NCBI RefSeq assembly: GCF_014898055.3
Contig: NW_023602073.1
Coordinates: 22,987,784 to 23,051,783 of the forward strand
Length of the DNA stretch: 64,000 nt
Reading direction: 5' to 3'
Source: Talpa occidentalis
Taxonomy: Eukaryota; Chordata; Mammalia; Eulipotyphla; Talpidae
A program made the translations under genes and the position numbers. Each line of letters starts with the position of its first letter. Position 1 is the first letter of the stretch. Shown here piece by piece: positions 9,701-24,700 of this stretch. Below the pieces are notes generated by a model. That model was not told the origin of the DNA. It saw only the letters and a program-made list of their open reading frames with translations, and made no database searches.

Positions 9701-12700
9701 GTATATAGCTCTGAAGCTGAGGAAAGAAATCTGTGCTGAAGGGACAGATGAAAGGGTTGACATATAAATGGTAATTAAGGTGAAGACAGCAGGCAAGGAT
9801 TTTATTGAAGAAGTAATTGCAGAGTGTGGACTCAATTATACTCAACAAATTTTTCAATCATTTAGTGTGGGAACCAAGCTGAGTATTAAAGATTTTTGGT
9901 GCCCAAAGAGACGAAAACAGGTTAGCACAGTTATTAGAGTTCTGAATTATGTTTTAATGCAAACATATTTATCCTGAATATACATTAGCCTATATTCTCC
10001 AAAACTTGATATGTTTATGTACCCTGGAATGTATGTGTATGTGCACTCACACACATGCACATGGAACAGTGAGGTAATTCATTTTAGAACATGATGATTT
10101 AGTAATAAGCATAATAAATAGTTGTGCCAAAACTAATACTCTACTAAACAATATATTGATAATTAGCATAATTTTAATTGAACTGCCATTGGTTTACATT
10201 ACATCATGTTAGTATTTGGTAGCATAGGATTTCCCCACTCAGGTGTAGTCACTGTAGCTCACCTACACCAAAGCACCCATAGTTCTCCACCATGGCCCAC
10301 TGCGTGCTCTCCCTACTCTCTTCTCACCCTGTGCCCTCACCCTTGGAATACCTCAGATCTATCAGCTTTCAAAGGTTGGTTTTAAAGCCTATCTTTGTCT
10401 GACCCTTTGTTTGGTTTCTCTACAGTCCACATATAAGTGACACCATCTGGTGTTTATCCTCCTCCTTCTAGCATAATCCCTTCCAGCTCTATTCATGGTG
10501 CTGCAACTGGCATGAGTTTATCTCCTTTGATGACTGAGTAGTATTCCATTGTGACCAACCACACTTCTTGATCCAGTCATCTGTTTAAGGGAATGTAGTT
10601 TGTTTCCATGTCTTGGCTATTGTAAAGAGGGCAAACATTTATTTTAAGAAACACAAACTGCTCAACAAACACATTTTAAGCAGTTTAACACCACCACATA
10701 ATTAGGCGTAGCAATCTGATTATCAAAAGACTGAGACCATCTAGAAATGAAGAGGACAAACATCAAGCTTTGTTTACCTGTGCTTTGAGCCTAGAGTGGA
10801 GCTTGTGGTCTGACAACCAAGGGTGCTTGAGAGCTTCACTTGCACTTACTCTCCAACTAACAGGAAAGTCAGAAAGTTATTAGTAAGGACACAACAAATG
10901 AGGCCTTCGTCCTTCATCCAACCTCAACTCTGACCACTGTCTTTGGTATACCAGATGACTGAATGTCAAGAACACAGACAATTTTACCTCCCCTTGGATT
11001 GTGTCACCAATAATTGTGTAGATTACCATCATATCCAATCAGGATAACCACACGGGTGAGCCAAGCAAAATTGTTAACTATTCTTAATAAGTAACCATTC
11101 TTAGTATGTCAAATCTTCATTAATTAAATTTCTGTCAGACTGTTAAATAATAAATATATATATATAATTGTAAGAACACAATGTTACAATATTTTTATAG
11201 TGGCAAAAGCAATTAAGGTATTAAGACTTAAGAAAAATATGTATTCCTAACTTTTGAATTCAGTTTTGAAGAGTTAAATAAATCAGGAAATAGGTGGAGA
11301 CTTAATATAACTATTTTTTTAAGATTTACTCGTTTATACAAGAACTGGGGTATAGGCCAGATGCACGGGAGGGTGAGAGGATTCACAGAGACAGAGTGGG
11401 GAACAGAACAGGCAGACTGATGAAATACACTGCTGAGGGGAGCAGCAGGCAAGACAGGAGAGGTCTGCTGCACCATGTGGGTTTCTCCGCAGCCGGCCAG
11501 GATTGAACCCACACTGCAGAGGCCGCAGACAGCTTCACAGTGCAGCGCTCAACTGCCTGCGTCACCAGGGAGGCCCTTAATATGACTATTGAGAGAGAAT
11601 ATATGATACCTTTATAAAGAAACTATCTCCTTTTCACCCAACAAAGCTCTCTGCAATTTTTTTAAATGAAGAAAAAGAAAAAAAGGTCATATTATATTCC
11701 AATTCTATGATCTGTAAACTTATTTTGTGTATTAAGTTTCATCATATCAAACCAAATGACCTTTCAAACTAAAAACTATAAGCTAATGAAACTACATCAG
11801 GAAGGTTCAGTTTGTAGGAATGCTTTGATAAAACTGCTTCACCTAATATTCATGAGTTAGACTTGAAGAGACAAGTCTTTAGTCAATAATAAAAGACACA
11901 ACTGCTTAAAAAATCACAATTATAAGGACCCTATATAGGCAGATATAATTAAATAAAAACAAGAAAACTCTTGACTTCCACCAACCTCAGTTGGGAGTGT
12001 TATTTTTTTCTTGGTTGTTCTGAATATCATGACTTTTCAGTATTAGACCTCCCTAGAAGTATCCCAATAGCTGACAGAGCTGAAAAAGTATTCCTATGTG
12101 CCAATGTCAACCTTTTCAGATCTATCAAAAGTTGACAACATCGTACTACTAATTAAATTTTTAATACAATTTCAAGTTTATTTTTGGACCCCAGAAATTT
12201 ATTCTGTGGTAGTGGTATTTGACTCTGGTCTTTGTTCATCCAAGTGTCAGTTTGTCTACCTCCTGCCCAGTGTGTACTGGTTGCTGCTAAGGTGAGGGAG
12301 TGGGTGGGCAGTCCCACCCTCTGGCCCTGAATCTGCCCAGAGCTGCTATATCACCATTTCCCTGCTCTCAGCCTCGATTTTCTCATCTACAAAATGCTAC
12401 TTGATAATATCCATACCCCGCAGGACTTGCAGAAAAATTAAATCAGTTAATACTTAAAAGTACATCTGTAGGGGCCTCCCTGGTGGTGCAGGGGTTAAAG
12501 ACAGTACTATCAAGCTATTGCCAGCCACTGCAACACAAGTTCGATCCTCAGCCAGACAGGAAGCAAACACACATGGCGCAGCAGACCTCTCCTGCCTCCC
12601 CTCAGCAGTGTATTTAAGTAGATCAGCCTGTTCTGCTCCCTGCACTGTCTCTGGTGAATCCTTTCACCCCCCGCACCTCTGGCTTACACCCCAGTTCTTG

Positions 12701-15700
12701 TATGCATAAATAAATAAAATCTTAAAAAAAAGTCCACTGTAAAAAAGTTCTCACTAAGCATGGATTTCTCATTCATCAAGGATTTTGATAGAGTTAATAT
12801 TTCCTTCTTCTTTTATGGGGATTGTCTAAATTTGCATCAGTGTAAATCTATGGCCACACTGGTGGAGAAGAGCAGAATGAACATCTAGTTATTAGTTCCA
12901 TGTAGGGCAAGCCCACTAGGTTGAACAGGATATAGCCAATCACATCAAGGGAGTAAAACTGTAGGTATATAGGGAAGAATCCCTGTGGGAAAGCCAGCCA
13001 CAGGAAGGGAGTCCACTACTGATGGCTTTTTCTACCTGTGATTGCCTGACCCACGGTCACGTGCAATAATAATGTCATCAGCTATTATTAATAGTAATAA
13101 TAGCATCATCAGCTGCTGAGCCTTTCCAATAAAGCTAAAACCAATGTCAGCTCTCCTAATGCCTCTTCTGATCCTAACACCTGCAGCCTGGCTTCAGTCC
13201 TCTTCTACCCGCTAGGCCATGTCTATCACTCCATCTTTGCATTATCCACATTGTATTATGTCTTTTAAAAAAATAATCAAGTCTTCCATGAGATCCTGAG
13301 TTACCTAAAGGCAGGTACTAGCCTTTCTGTATCTGTTTTCAATAGCCCAGAAACATCTCCTGGAGGACTGTAGGTAATCAGTTAAGTGCTACAGTGAAAA
13401 GACTTCCTGTAAGCCAGACTCTTTGCCCTTGTCATACCCTCCTCCCCCCCTCACATTGCACCCTCCTATCTGCTGGTCTGTGGCCATGTTTATTAATTAA
13501 TAATTCAACACCACAAAGATAATAAAAACAATAAGGCAAGTATTACTGGCCCTTTTGGCCCTGAAATATACTATTATAAGTTTTAGATATAAAACCATCT
13601 GAAGCAATGCATTTGGCTAGTTAATCACAATGTCTTCTCCTCCCCACCCCATAATTCCAAGCTGTAAACCCCTATAGTTCAAAATCACTTCATCCACTGT
13701 ATTTTCAGTGTATAGGGTTTTAGCATGACAGAAAAGAGAAGGTCGTGTGATGTAGAACAGAAAAGAGCATGGGTCTAGTGGAAGGACAAGTTGAGTTTGA
13801 TAATCAGTTCTACCACATCCCAGCCAGATGATAGTGGACAAACTGCTTAGTCTCATCCATAAACTAGTAATGGTGGCTTCTACCATGTGGAGTTGGGCAG
13901 AGGGTTAAAATATCATGCCTTCATCACACATGGCATTGCCTGGTCCTTACAGATTCTCAAATGAAGTGATGATTAAGTGTGCAGCTACACATAGCCATGT
14001 GTGCTTGTAGATGCAAAAGGGATCATGGAAACTTATCTAAAACCCTTCATTTTGAGGGTGATTCCACTGTGACCCAGGAGGAGCCCCCAGTTGCTGGAGC
14101 CTTATTGTAAAAGGCAGAAGGAAGGAAGTTTTCACAACCCATGTAAGCTTCATGAGCAAAGCAGTCCTAGATCTCAGTAAACTGGGTCAAGAGTGGCAAG
14201 CTCATTTTATCTGCAACTCTGCCTGGGTATGGTAGCTGTCACAGGGAATTCAGTAGTTATTTGGCATGCATCCTGATAAACTGGGACAGTGGGTACTGCT
14301 TCCTGATCACCCCTACCACGTCCAGAGCATGAAATGAACTTGGGTTACCTCTTCTCCTTAATCAGAAGCTTGGAGATGAACTCCCTGCCCTCATCTGAGA
14401 GGTCCTGAAACTCCTCCTCCTCCAAGTCCCACCTGCAGGCGAGGATGTTGTTCAGGGTCTCGACATCAGTGTCACCCAGGAAGGGAGACAGACCGCTAAG
14501 CCTACAGCACATGGGATCCAGAGTGAGTACTTTGCAATACATGGGCTGCTCTTTTGATTCTGTCATTTAAAATTGAAATAAGCAAGTAACCTGATCATAC
14601 AGCATGATTTTATGATATGTTTTTGCAATCATGAAAATGCTCACCTCTCCCACCCCAACTCCTCATAAAACAATGGCAGCAATGACGGCAGCAGTTATAC
14701 TCCAATCCTTGCCAAGTGCCGTCATGTACTCAGATGACAGACACCAGGAGTGTCACCTTGAGGGGGAAGGCTAGCAGGAGTCTTTAGGAGATCAGGACAC
14801 AAAGGTTTTTTACATTATTTTAAGGGCACTAGGTGGTGTCCTGGTTGTTGATTCATGAAGTAGGCATATATTTGCTTTCTCAGGTGATGGGCTGGGAAGG
14901 AGTGTGCCCCTTTCCCCCACAGAATACAATAGTGCCTAGTACGTAACTGGAGATGATGTGGGGTTCTTTATTTTTAGCAGACCTAAATCAGGGTTTTTAT
15001 TCAAAATAGCAAAAACTCATTTGATGTGCATGAGACTTGGAAACAAATTCAGAGGCTGGGTATCTGCTTACAGCATGTAGGTGATGACCCCCACACTCCA
15101 CATGTCAGTGGGAAAGGAAACAAAATCGTAGTTCACAACTTCAGGGGCAAGAAATTCTGGGGTGCCAAAGTTCACCTTCAGCTTGTCTCTGGGTTTGTAT
15201 CTGAAATTTAAGAGACAAAGGAGAGAAAGTGCCAATTAAAAATGGAAATTGAGCAGCTACAGCCTATCAGACAAGATAACTTCAGCATACAGCAATTTTA
15301 AAATATATAGACTTTAAGAGATAGTGACAAACACTCATATAGAAGTTCCAGGTGCTTTTTCAGGCTAATTAGAACACTTACAGAATAAGACGAAAGGAAA
15401 ACTGGTGCAGTACTTGACATTATTAGATGGCTTGAATGAGACTGAATGAATGAATGAACCAAATGCAGTAATTTACAATACCCATTTTATAATTACTGTC
15501 ACTATGCAGAAGCTCATGCAAATTCTATGTTCATAAATTCTATGTTCACAAATGTTTCAGAACCCTTCATGATTTTGTTTACGTTATTCCTTTTTGAAAA
15601 ATAAATCTACTCTTTGTAGGTAGAACCAATATAAATGACTCCGATAAACTCTGTGAAGTCTAAATTATGGTTCTGAATTTAATAACCACCCTATTACACT

Positions 15701-18700
15701 TTCAATTTCTTGTATTTTTTCACATGTGCACTGTAGAAACTTCTAAACGTTCTAATCCCAAAGTCAGCAAGGTAAGGCTGGACATAATTCTTACAAAGTG
15801 AATTCTAAATGAGAGTATGGAACCAAGGGGTATATCAGATTTATCTTTGCAAAGCAAAGCCCACCATCATGCTCCTTAACTTCATTCACACGCTAGTTCC
15901 AAGTAGACATACCTCCTGGCCAATCCAAAATCAATAATTTTTATTTGCTTAGCATCCCGATTCACACACAGGATATTCTCAGGCTGCCAGGAGAAAGAGA
16001 CACATTAGCAATGAAAACAACCATCATTCACTCAAATTGTCCTTGAGCCACAACTAAAAATACAGCGATGCTCAGGAAAAACATATCAGACCTTTTACTC
16101 TAGGACTGGCTTGTCTGTGGGGGTATTTTCTCCTTTAATTATGTGGTGGATGAGGTTGCGGGTGCCCGCCAAGCCGGCATTACCCTGCCTGTCCGTCTCC
16201 TGCCTCTGCAGTTTATATATGAGTTCAGGCAGAGGCCTCCTGGAGGAAAGAAGGAAAAGGAGGCTGCTTTCCTCCTCTTCCAGATGAACTGGTGGAAGCC
16301 GGCTCACACTTGACATCTGCCCCCCTAAAATTATTAAGTATGAATTTCCCCCTCTTGCAGGAGTATTTTCCCAAGGATTTATGAGTTCCAAGAGAAATGG
16401 CCTGATTCTCTTAAACAGCCTTACTGACTATGCAATATAATGTGACTACTTCTAACCCCCAGATTGTCCCTCTGCCCTGCCCCTCTGGGATAGTCACACT
16501 CGAAGGGAGGTTCCCCCAGTTCATTCTTCATTCTCAGCCATACCCAAGTTTTGCTGAGTTCGGTCTCAACGCCTAAACTCCTTGACGAGGTGTTCCCCTG
16601 GAGTTGGGCTTCACCCAGCCCATCTGACAGCCTTGGCAGGAAGGGGAGAGACGCAGACAGTAGCCCTGTGACCCAGTTTTTACAGAACGTCTTACAAGAG
16701 TGCCTCCACTTATTAAGACAGAAAAACTGAGGTCTGGGAACAATAAGGGATTTTATTTAAAGTCAAGGTCATCCATAAAAAAGAAATAAAGTTGTCCAAA
16801 AATTGCCCGGGACTCTCAAACTCTATTCCCAGCTCTGCCCTAAATGCTGGGGATGTTAGCTCAGTCACCGAACCCCCGTTTCTCATCTCTAGGTGGGATT
16901 CTGAGGGCCCCTCTCCTACCTGTCTGGGAGAAGAGGAAGTTCAGATGAGACCAGAACTCAGAAACACTTATGAAATGACATAGTGTCTCCCAATCAATAT
17001 TTAATAGTCCGTTTGGTTGCATATAATAACTCTGAAAGCCCTTTTCTGAAATATTTCTAAAACAGATGTCTATAACTAAAGGCTATTTATAGAGAAGAGG
17101 GTGATATATAAAAACATTTGGTTTCATACTTAAATAACTGATCAATCATGTATAAAGCTGCCCGATTGTCAAAGATGACTAGGACATGAAAATTTGTTTG
17201 CAGAAAGTGAAAAAACAGTTTGGAGGACCCTTCAAAAGTGAATTTTCCTTCTGATTGTGAAATTGAAGTATATTCTTTGCATAAGATGTGCAAACCAGAA
17301 AATAGAAAGGAGGCCATTTTTAAGTCACGCATAATCTCCTCCAAAAGTGACAAGCACCCCTAATATTGCTGACTCTTCTCCTCCCAAGGAGCTTTCTGAA
17401 GGGGATGACTTGGCCTTAATGGCCCATCCAGCTGCTGCTATTATTATTATCTCTACGTAACAGTCATAACTAAAACGGCTATTGCAAGTCCTCCATCAAT
17501 GTCAAGAAGCCACAGGTGGAGCTATTTGACTTACGACCAGCCAGGTTCAGTTGCCAATCGAGTCCCTCTAGGGATATCTGCAGAGAATCCACACTCCGTG
17601 AAAATGCTCCACAAAAATAGGCATCTTCAAATTTGGCTCATAACCAAGGGCTTCGCTAATGACGACTAACCTTTCGTGTGCCATTCTACATGCCACACCC
17701 CCGGCCCCGTGAATGGGCCAGCCAATGTGCATGAATCAAGGCACTCAGAGAAGCCAAGTTATTGGAAAAGAGGCCCATGGAAATCTATTTAAGGAAGTTA
17801 AATTTATTTCGCTGTGCAATCCCTGGTGACTTGCCATCTATGGTATATGATGTCAGATATATATTTCATCACTCTGGTAAGCTACACAAACAGGAACATG
17901 AGAAAGTGGGAGAGGCACACAAGATGATACATTTTAGGATGCTGAGCTTCAATATTAGAGCAGGTCAGCTATTGGACCTGGGTCTTTCATTGGTTCTAAG
18001 TACATACAGTCCAAATCTAGTGACTCATAATCGGAGAGAGATCAAAATCAAAGGGCCGTTAAATAGAAGAGCAGGCAAGTTTGGCTCTCCCCTGCTCACA
18101 GAGGCATCTGCCATCTCCTGTGTGGTACCCTTCTCTGCTCCTGAGCATTTTGGCAACTTCCTTCTGGGTGCCCTCTATCCCACTCTGCCATAGGTTTCTT
18201 CTCGGTGTGCTAGTATATCCACAGAGAAACAAATCCCTAAAGTCTAGAGCTTTCTGCAAGATTTCAGGGGAGGAGAGTGCTGGGGATTCATAGAGAGCTG
18301 GAAAGCTGGGCTGCTGTAAAGGAACTGGGTTACCTAAAATCCTCACATCTGCTTATATTAATATAAGGGACACAGCAAGGATACCATGGTGGATGCTGTG
18401 GTGGTGGTGGTGGTGGTGATGGTGGTGATAGTGGTTGATGGTGGCAGTGGTGATGTTGGTAGTGATGGTGGTGGTGACAGTGATGGGTGGTGATGGTGGT
18501 GATAGTGATGGGTTTTAATTCTAAACTTTTAGGGAGACCATCTCCCATGTGAATTCTTTCAACACACACAAGTTACTACCTGAATCACAGTCTCTAAAGA
18601 TGCAAATATTAGGGGAAGTTGGGAATGGCAAGATGGTTTTTATTAAATTCTGAACTTGTAACTAGTGACAGTATAAATTTCCTGAGCTGGTGTATAGTAT

Positions 18701-21700
18701 CCAACAGGACCCACTGATCCACATGAGGCGGGGACTTGGGGAGGGCTTACATTTCACATGATACAAACACACTCTACCTTCAGGTCCAAATGGAGGATGT
18801 ACATCTGATGCATATGTCTTATGCCCTCACAAATCTGTTTAATGAACAGAATAGTATCTAACTCAGTCAGATTGTAGTTGTCATCAATGATGCGGTCGAA
18901 CAGCTCCCCTCCGTCCACACTGCAGAGGGAAGAGGGGTGAAGTCCTGAGTCATGGTTCCATATGGACATGTGTTTGCCATCCAGCTTGGTACTGAGACTC
19001 CAGTAACTCTTCCAAAATCTGTGTGCCCCCTGTGTTTCTCTGCCTTCTTTGCTGAATCAGCTAGTTGAGGCCCTATTTTCGCTACCTCAATGTCACATGT
19101 CCACATACAAATGGAAAGACTCAAAGTCTCTCTCTCAAAGTTCCCACCCTAGAGGGAGTCACATCTGCCATCTTCTAACGTATGGGGAGATCAAGAGAAC
19201 ACAGGGAGGGGAATTCCAAACACCAAGTGAAGATTAGGTAGGGTCTCCTCATGCTAATTGCAGTGATAAAGTGCTTCTGTGTGCTAGATATTTTACTATC
19301 TTAAATTCCCTATTGCGCAATGATAAAACCCAATGTGTAGTGGAAAAAATGAACTGAATCACCATGCCAATTCAGTGTAGTTAATAATAACATGCCAATT
19401 CGGTGTTATTACTCGTTCTTACCAAACACTTATTTAGTAAAGGTGATTTTAAATAGAAGTTTCTTAGCCCTAATCATGCAGTTTAACATGAACTTTGTAT
19501 TAGCAATCAGGTTGAAAGTGAAATGTAGTTGAAAAATCACTTCCCCAATTAGAAACAAGTTTGTAATGATTTTCCTTCAGGTTAACCACAGTAACACCGT
19601 TTCCAACGGTGTAATTTCCATGTGAACGCTAGATCTTTCTTGCCATTCTAGTTCTCATACCTTACCGTTCTAGCTTATAGCTTTCTATTCTAGTTTGTAA
19701 CTTGCCATTCTAGTTCTTACTAATAACATCACAAATAGAGATGTCTATTCCTAGGTAAGTTCCTTTCTGAAACTGATGTGATCGTCGAATCAACTCAATG
19801 CAAAATCAGTTGAGCACCATGCGTGGATCTACCACTTCTGAGACAGGACCTGAGACAGGACCTGGGTGCTTGGGTGCTCTGGACCTGTGCGCATGGCTTG
19901 GCAGGGAGGGAGGGGGCAGGGGGACACTTACTACTCCATCACCAGGACGACGTCGTTCCTAGACTCGAAGGCATCGTAGAGTTGAATGAGGTTCACGTGG
20001 TCCAGCTGATTCATGATGTTGATCTCGTTCTTCACCTCCTCCTGAGAGGTAAAGATGCGTTAGTGTAGGGAACGCTGGCTGCCAGGGGAGCTCCACATCC
20101 CAACTGTTACCTTTTCCTTCTTGTTTCTGGTCTTGATGATCTTGGCCGCCAGCTTCAGCCCGGTTGCTTTCTCTTCACATTTGTGAACCTGGCCAAAGCG
20201 CCCCCTGCCGAGGAAGAGGAGGCAGTGCAGCTGAGGCTCTGTCCCTCCCCAACCAGGGGCTGGGCTTCAGCCACCGCCACGAGGACATGCCAGACCCAGG
20301 GCACGTCTCTTTTTGAACTTGAATAAGCAAATCTATTCGTACATCTGCACTGAACTTCCAGCACAGTGTTTGTCAAGGTGTGCTGTGTGGGTTACAGGTG
20401 TCAGCTTCACGGCGGGGGAGGGGTGGGGGTGGGGGTATTGTTCTTGGGAATACATGTTTCCTACATTTAGGGAGGCAGGAATCCAGTGCGAGGCCCCAGA
20501 ATCTGCTTTTTAACAACATTCTTTGGGTGATTCATACGTATCCTAATATTTGAGCCCCTCTGTTATACAGAAAAAATAGAACATTTCTGAAAATACGTAA
20601 GTTAGGCTTTATAGACAGGTGAACAATACAGACTGTGGGGGGGTGAGGCCCATCAAATTAATTTTGGAAACTCATGTAAATAAATAAATAGAAATATTGC
20701 ATAGAGAAGCCCATAATCAAAAATCCAAATTATGCAGTCACTGATGAGATAGGTATTTGACAGTTTGGCTTGCATAGACAGACACTTCGATAGATGTTGC
20801 TGGGCAGCTTCTTATATGTATAATTCCATGTATGAGCAATTTTCAAGTTTGACTTTCTGGTTTTGATTAGTGATTTAGTCGAATAGATGGAATATAGATG
20901 CCATGATAACACAGCAGCACTGGAAGTTGAAGACCCTCTGCATCCCTGGAAGCCCTCAGAGGTGAGGTCCATGGTGTCCACCTGTCGCCTTGCAGGTGGC
21001 AGTGTTGGGAGTGATATGGGGTAGAGGAAAGACAACTCAAAATCCAAGCAGAGAGAGACCTAGAGGGGCCTGCCCCTCTGGAGATGCAGTGCCTATGTCC
21101 TGGGCCAGTCTCGCATTCACTGGGAATCAGATTTAGGGAAGGTGGTCAAGTAGGGGAGGAATGTGCATGGTGGGGATGTGGATTGAGGATGCATAACTAC
21201 CTGGCACAAGCTAGGGGGTAGTGAATAGGTGCTGTTGCCTGGGGGGGGCTCCACTTTTGCTGTTGATCAAAACATCCTATCTCTAGTTCCTGTTCTCACT
21301 TAACTTTCTGTCAAGGTGTTTAGCTGGTTAGGCTAATCTGGCCATAATGTCTGTCTGCTGTTTTCAGCAGATACTGGTTTTTCCAGTTTGTTCCTCAGGA
21401 CAAGACTTCTGTCCTGGTGAGAGGCCCCCCTGACTGACTCTACATTTTAGCTTGACCAGCAGGAACTCTCGGAGCACCAAGACAATATCCCAAGAACAAG
21501 GGGGGCTGCGAAATCCACATCCACTAAGAGGCATAAAATGGTGCCGCCACCACATCACGCCTAGCTTTTTATAGGGTAGGGGAAGGGGCCACCCCAGGGC
21601 CCCCAAACCTGCCTGTTCTAAATGGGTTCTACCATCTGCCGCATCAAGACAAAACATGTTCTAGTGCATAAGACCGTCAGTAGAAAATAACTTTAATACT

Positions 21701-24700
21701 AGTGTGCAAAAATTAGTGTGTAATAATTAGTGTGTAGCAGAGAGAAGAGGGAGAATGAAGTTTCCAAACCTAGCACCCAAAGTTACCCACTCCCCTTGTG
21801 GGTAAATGCCCAGCCAAACAGGGTTGGCCCAAAGCAGGGCCACTAAGGCCCAGAAGCCTGCCCCAAGTCTAAGGCACCTCCTGGTGGGGACCCATAGGAA
21901 ATGAGCAGTGGGAACCAGGAAAGTATGGAAGGGAAAGAGCAAAATCAAAATGTAAGTCAAGATAAAGGCTGCCATTGTCGGCCTCCCCATGGGTTTTTCA
22001 TACAAGTTTCTATCTCTCTTCAGTGTCTCCTTCCATGTCTCCCAAGTCCCTATTATAAGTCCAAGAGTGAGAAATAAGCGCAGCTTCCTCTTCACATGTC
22101 TCTGCTCCATGTGCCTCCTCTAGATCTCCATCTGGCTCCATCCTGCTTCCTTCCTTCCTCAGTCTCCTCTGCAGCTGCTTCTCCCTCTGCTCAGCTCCAC
22201 CCTCCCTTGGGTGGGGCAGGGACTCTGGAACCTCCCCCTTTCCCTGGGGATGACCCTGTTATGATCTCAGCCACACCCCTATGCAGAAGTAGATGGGTCT
22301 TGGAGAATGACATTGCTGTCCACAGAGCCAGTGGAGACTTCAGTTACAGCCAGTGCTCCAGATCTTGTCTCTACTGAAGCATATGAGCCTTGGCCAAGAC
22401 CCTCACAGGAGGCCACTGATTAAGAAAATGCCTTTTTTTCTTAATTACCAATGGCTCAAGAACTGCCTGTCCAGCACTGGTGCTATGTCCCTTTTTGACC
22501 TCAGGCCACCCTTGCTGTCTCCTGGCGTGGTTTATTCTGCAAGGAGCTGAGTGTGCAGGCCACTCACTCACAGGATTCCCACTGCTCCACCCTCTTGAGT
22601 GCCTCAAGCTGACTAGACCTGGAAGCAGGGATACTCTACCTAGGAGCCAGCGTGGTTGCTGAAGTCTAGAAAAATTCAGGGGCCTGCCACCAGGGGCATG
22701 GTTTCAGGAATCAATGACCTTCGGCATTTGTAACATCTCTGCCAATAGTGAAGGATAATTTGCCTCATCTTGTTAGGGGGAAAGCATGTCCTCAGCAAAC
22801 TTCACACAGGTTTTGAGGACTCCACCCCCACTCCAGACCAAAGCCATCAAGACACTCAGAACTACAAATCCCATCATCACCAAAGGGAGGGGGCCAGGAC
22901 CTGAGGGTGGAGTTAAGTAGCCAGGTTTGGTATAAAACCAGACGTGTGGGCCTTGGGGGTCCTCTTGCCTCTTGGCTCTTGGCTTGACTCTTGGCTTTTC
23001 GCCAGCTGTCAGCATGCAACTGGGATTCCAGGTCAGTGGAACTGGGAGGATGCATTCGCCAATTTATCTCCCTCTCTTTCTCCCCAAGTTATTCATTTCT
23101 TCATTTCCCCTTATTTTGTAAATGAACCCTTTATTAACCTTTTTTGTGTGCCTGCAGTTGAGTCTTATTTTTATATATATTTTTATATTTTATTTTATAT
23201 AATTCTTACATCATTTTTCATTTTTGCACAGTGTATGTATTTTCAATTTGGTTATATTCCCCATACAATTCCCACCCCCCCTTATTTTGACCCTAATCCC
23301 CCCTCTCCTCCCCCTTCCCTCCGTGTGTCTCTGGTTTATAGTTGCTTGTGGATTTTGATTTTTTCTTTATTATAATTAGTCTTTTTCCTGGTCCCTTATT
23401 TAGGTTTTCTAAAATCCTGCTATGAGTGTGACCATCTGGTATTTTTCTTTTTCTTTCTGGCTTATTTCACTGAGCATGATCCCCTCCAGCTTCATCCTAG
23501 TTGTTGTGAATAGCATGAGTTTATCTTTTTTGATTGCTGAGTAATATTCCATTGTGCATATGTACCACATCTTCTTGATCCAGTCATCTATTTTGGGGGG
23601 GGGGCATTTGGGTTGTTTCCATAGCTTACCAATTGTAAATAGTGCTGCTATAAACATAGGGTTGCAGGTGCCCTTTTGAATTAATGTTTTGTGTCCTTTG
23701 GGTAAATACCTATAAGTAGAATTGCTGGATCATATGGAAGCTCTATCTTTAGTAGGTTGAGGAATCTCCACACAGCTTCTCATAGTGGTTGGACCATTTT
23801 GCACTCTCACCGGCAGTGCAGGAGAGTTCCTTTTTCTCCACACCCTCTCCAACATTTGTTGTTGCTAGTTTTTTTAATATGTGCCATTCTCACTGGTGTA
23901 AGATGGTATCTCATTGTAGTTTTGATTTGCATTTCCCTGATAACAAGTGATGTTGAACATTTTTTCATATGCTTGTTGGCCATTTGCATTTCTCTTTGGA
24001 GAGGTTTCTTTTTAGCTCTTCTGCCCATTTTTTGACTGGATTATTTACTTTTTTTTTACTTTTTCTTTTTTTTTTTATGCCAGCCAGTACCAGCGACACA
24101 GTGTCCCAACACATAGGCCTGCAGTTGATCCTTGTTATAAGTCTCTTTAAGCGTGCGGGTGAGGACCCACAGTTAGGCAACACATTTCATCTTGGAATTG
24201 CTCTGTAACAATCTCAAATCTCCTACAACTGCAGAGATGATCAGTGAGCATTTTAGGCCACAATACAAATTCAGTGTGCTCCCCGACTGGCTGCCGATTT
24301 TGAGTAGAGCCCAGGACTGGAGATAGACAGCAGCTGGCCCAGACAGAAGACAACCAAGGAGATCCAATTCTGCCCAAAGAGGCAGAAAGGAAGTTCTTCA
24401 GGAGCCACTGACTAACCATGAGCAGAAGCAGCACAGACCCTGGGGGTTGCTGGAAAGTCTCCTCCATTAGAGAATCAGCACTGGCTGGCCCTCAAGTCCA
24501 TGCAGACCTGAGTGAGCTGCTGGTGCCGTAATTCTGCAGACACCTAGGAAATCTATCATGTTTCAGAACTCCCATTTCTTCCTCAGCCCATCCTCACATG
24601 TGGGATCCCTAGCCCTCCTTATTCTTAGGGCTTTGTCTTGGTACCCAGTGTCTTGCTAGTCAGCTAGGCATACAGTGAAGCAGGAAGCCTCTCCCCAAGG

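Larger units (their letters stand above)
6798..10777 (-). other. Last MYLK4 intron
   Basis: About 4 kb. It holds a 19-bp direct repeat (7832-7850, 7890-7908), the heat-shock-element cluster (8298-8379), a MIR (8465-8600) and a truncated L1 (10170-10637). No other exon was recognised. Confidence 0.8.
10857..14348 (-). other. MYLK4 intron 10
   Basis: Holds two SINEs (11316-11575, 12471-12730), two MIR fragments (12290-12470, 13755-13920) and AT-rich unique sequence. No exon was recognised. A small hairpin with perfect 9-bp arms lies at 13081-13104 (GCTATTATT / AATAATAGC). Confidence 0.8.

Noticed and set aside
13081..13104. Perfect 9-bp hairpin GCTATTATT/AATAATAGC
   Set aside because: Too short and too A/T-rich to suggest a function; noted only within the intron entry.
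18330..18569. His/Pro-rich peptide
   Set aside because: Shadow translation of the GGT/GAT microsatellite.
21727..22110. 127-codon minus-strand frame with hydrophobic stretches
   Set aside because: No family resemblance, no neighbouring splice sites fitting MYLK4, and it lies in possibly LTR-derived sequence.
23409..24035. Protein-like frames with reverse-transcriptase C-terminal residues
   Set aside because: Remnants of LINE-1 ORF2, not host genes; the same applies to 35619-35877, 42400-42702 and 48174-47890.
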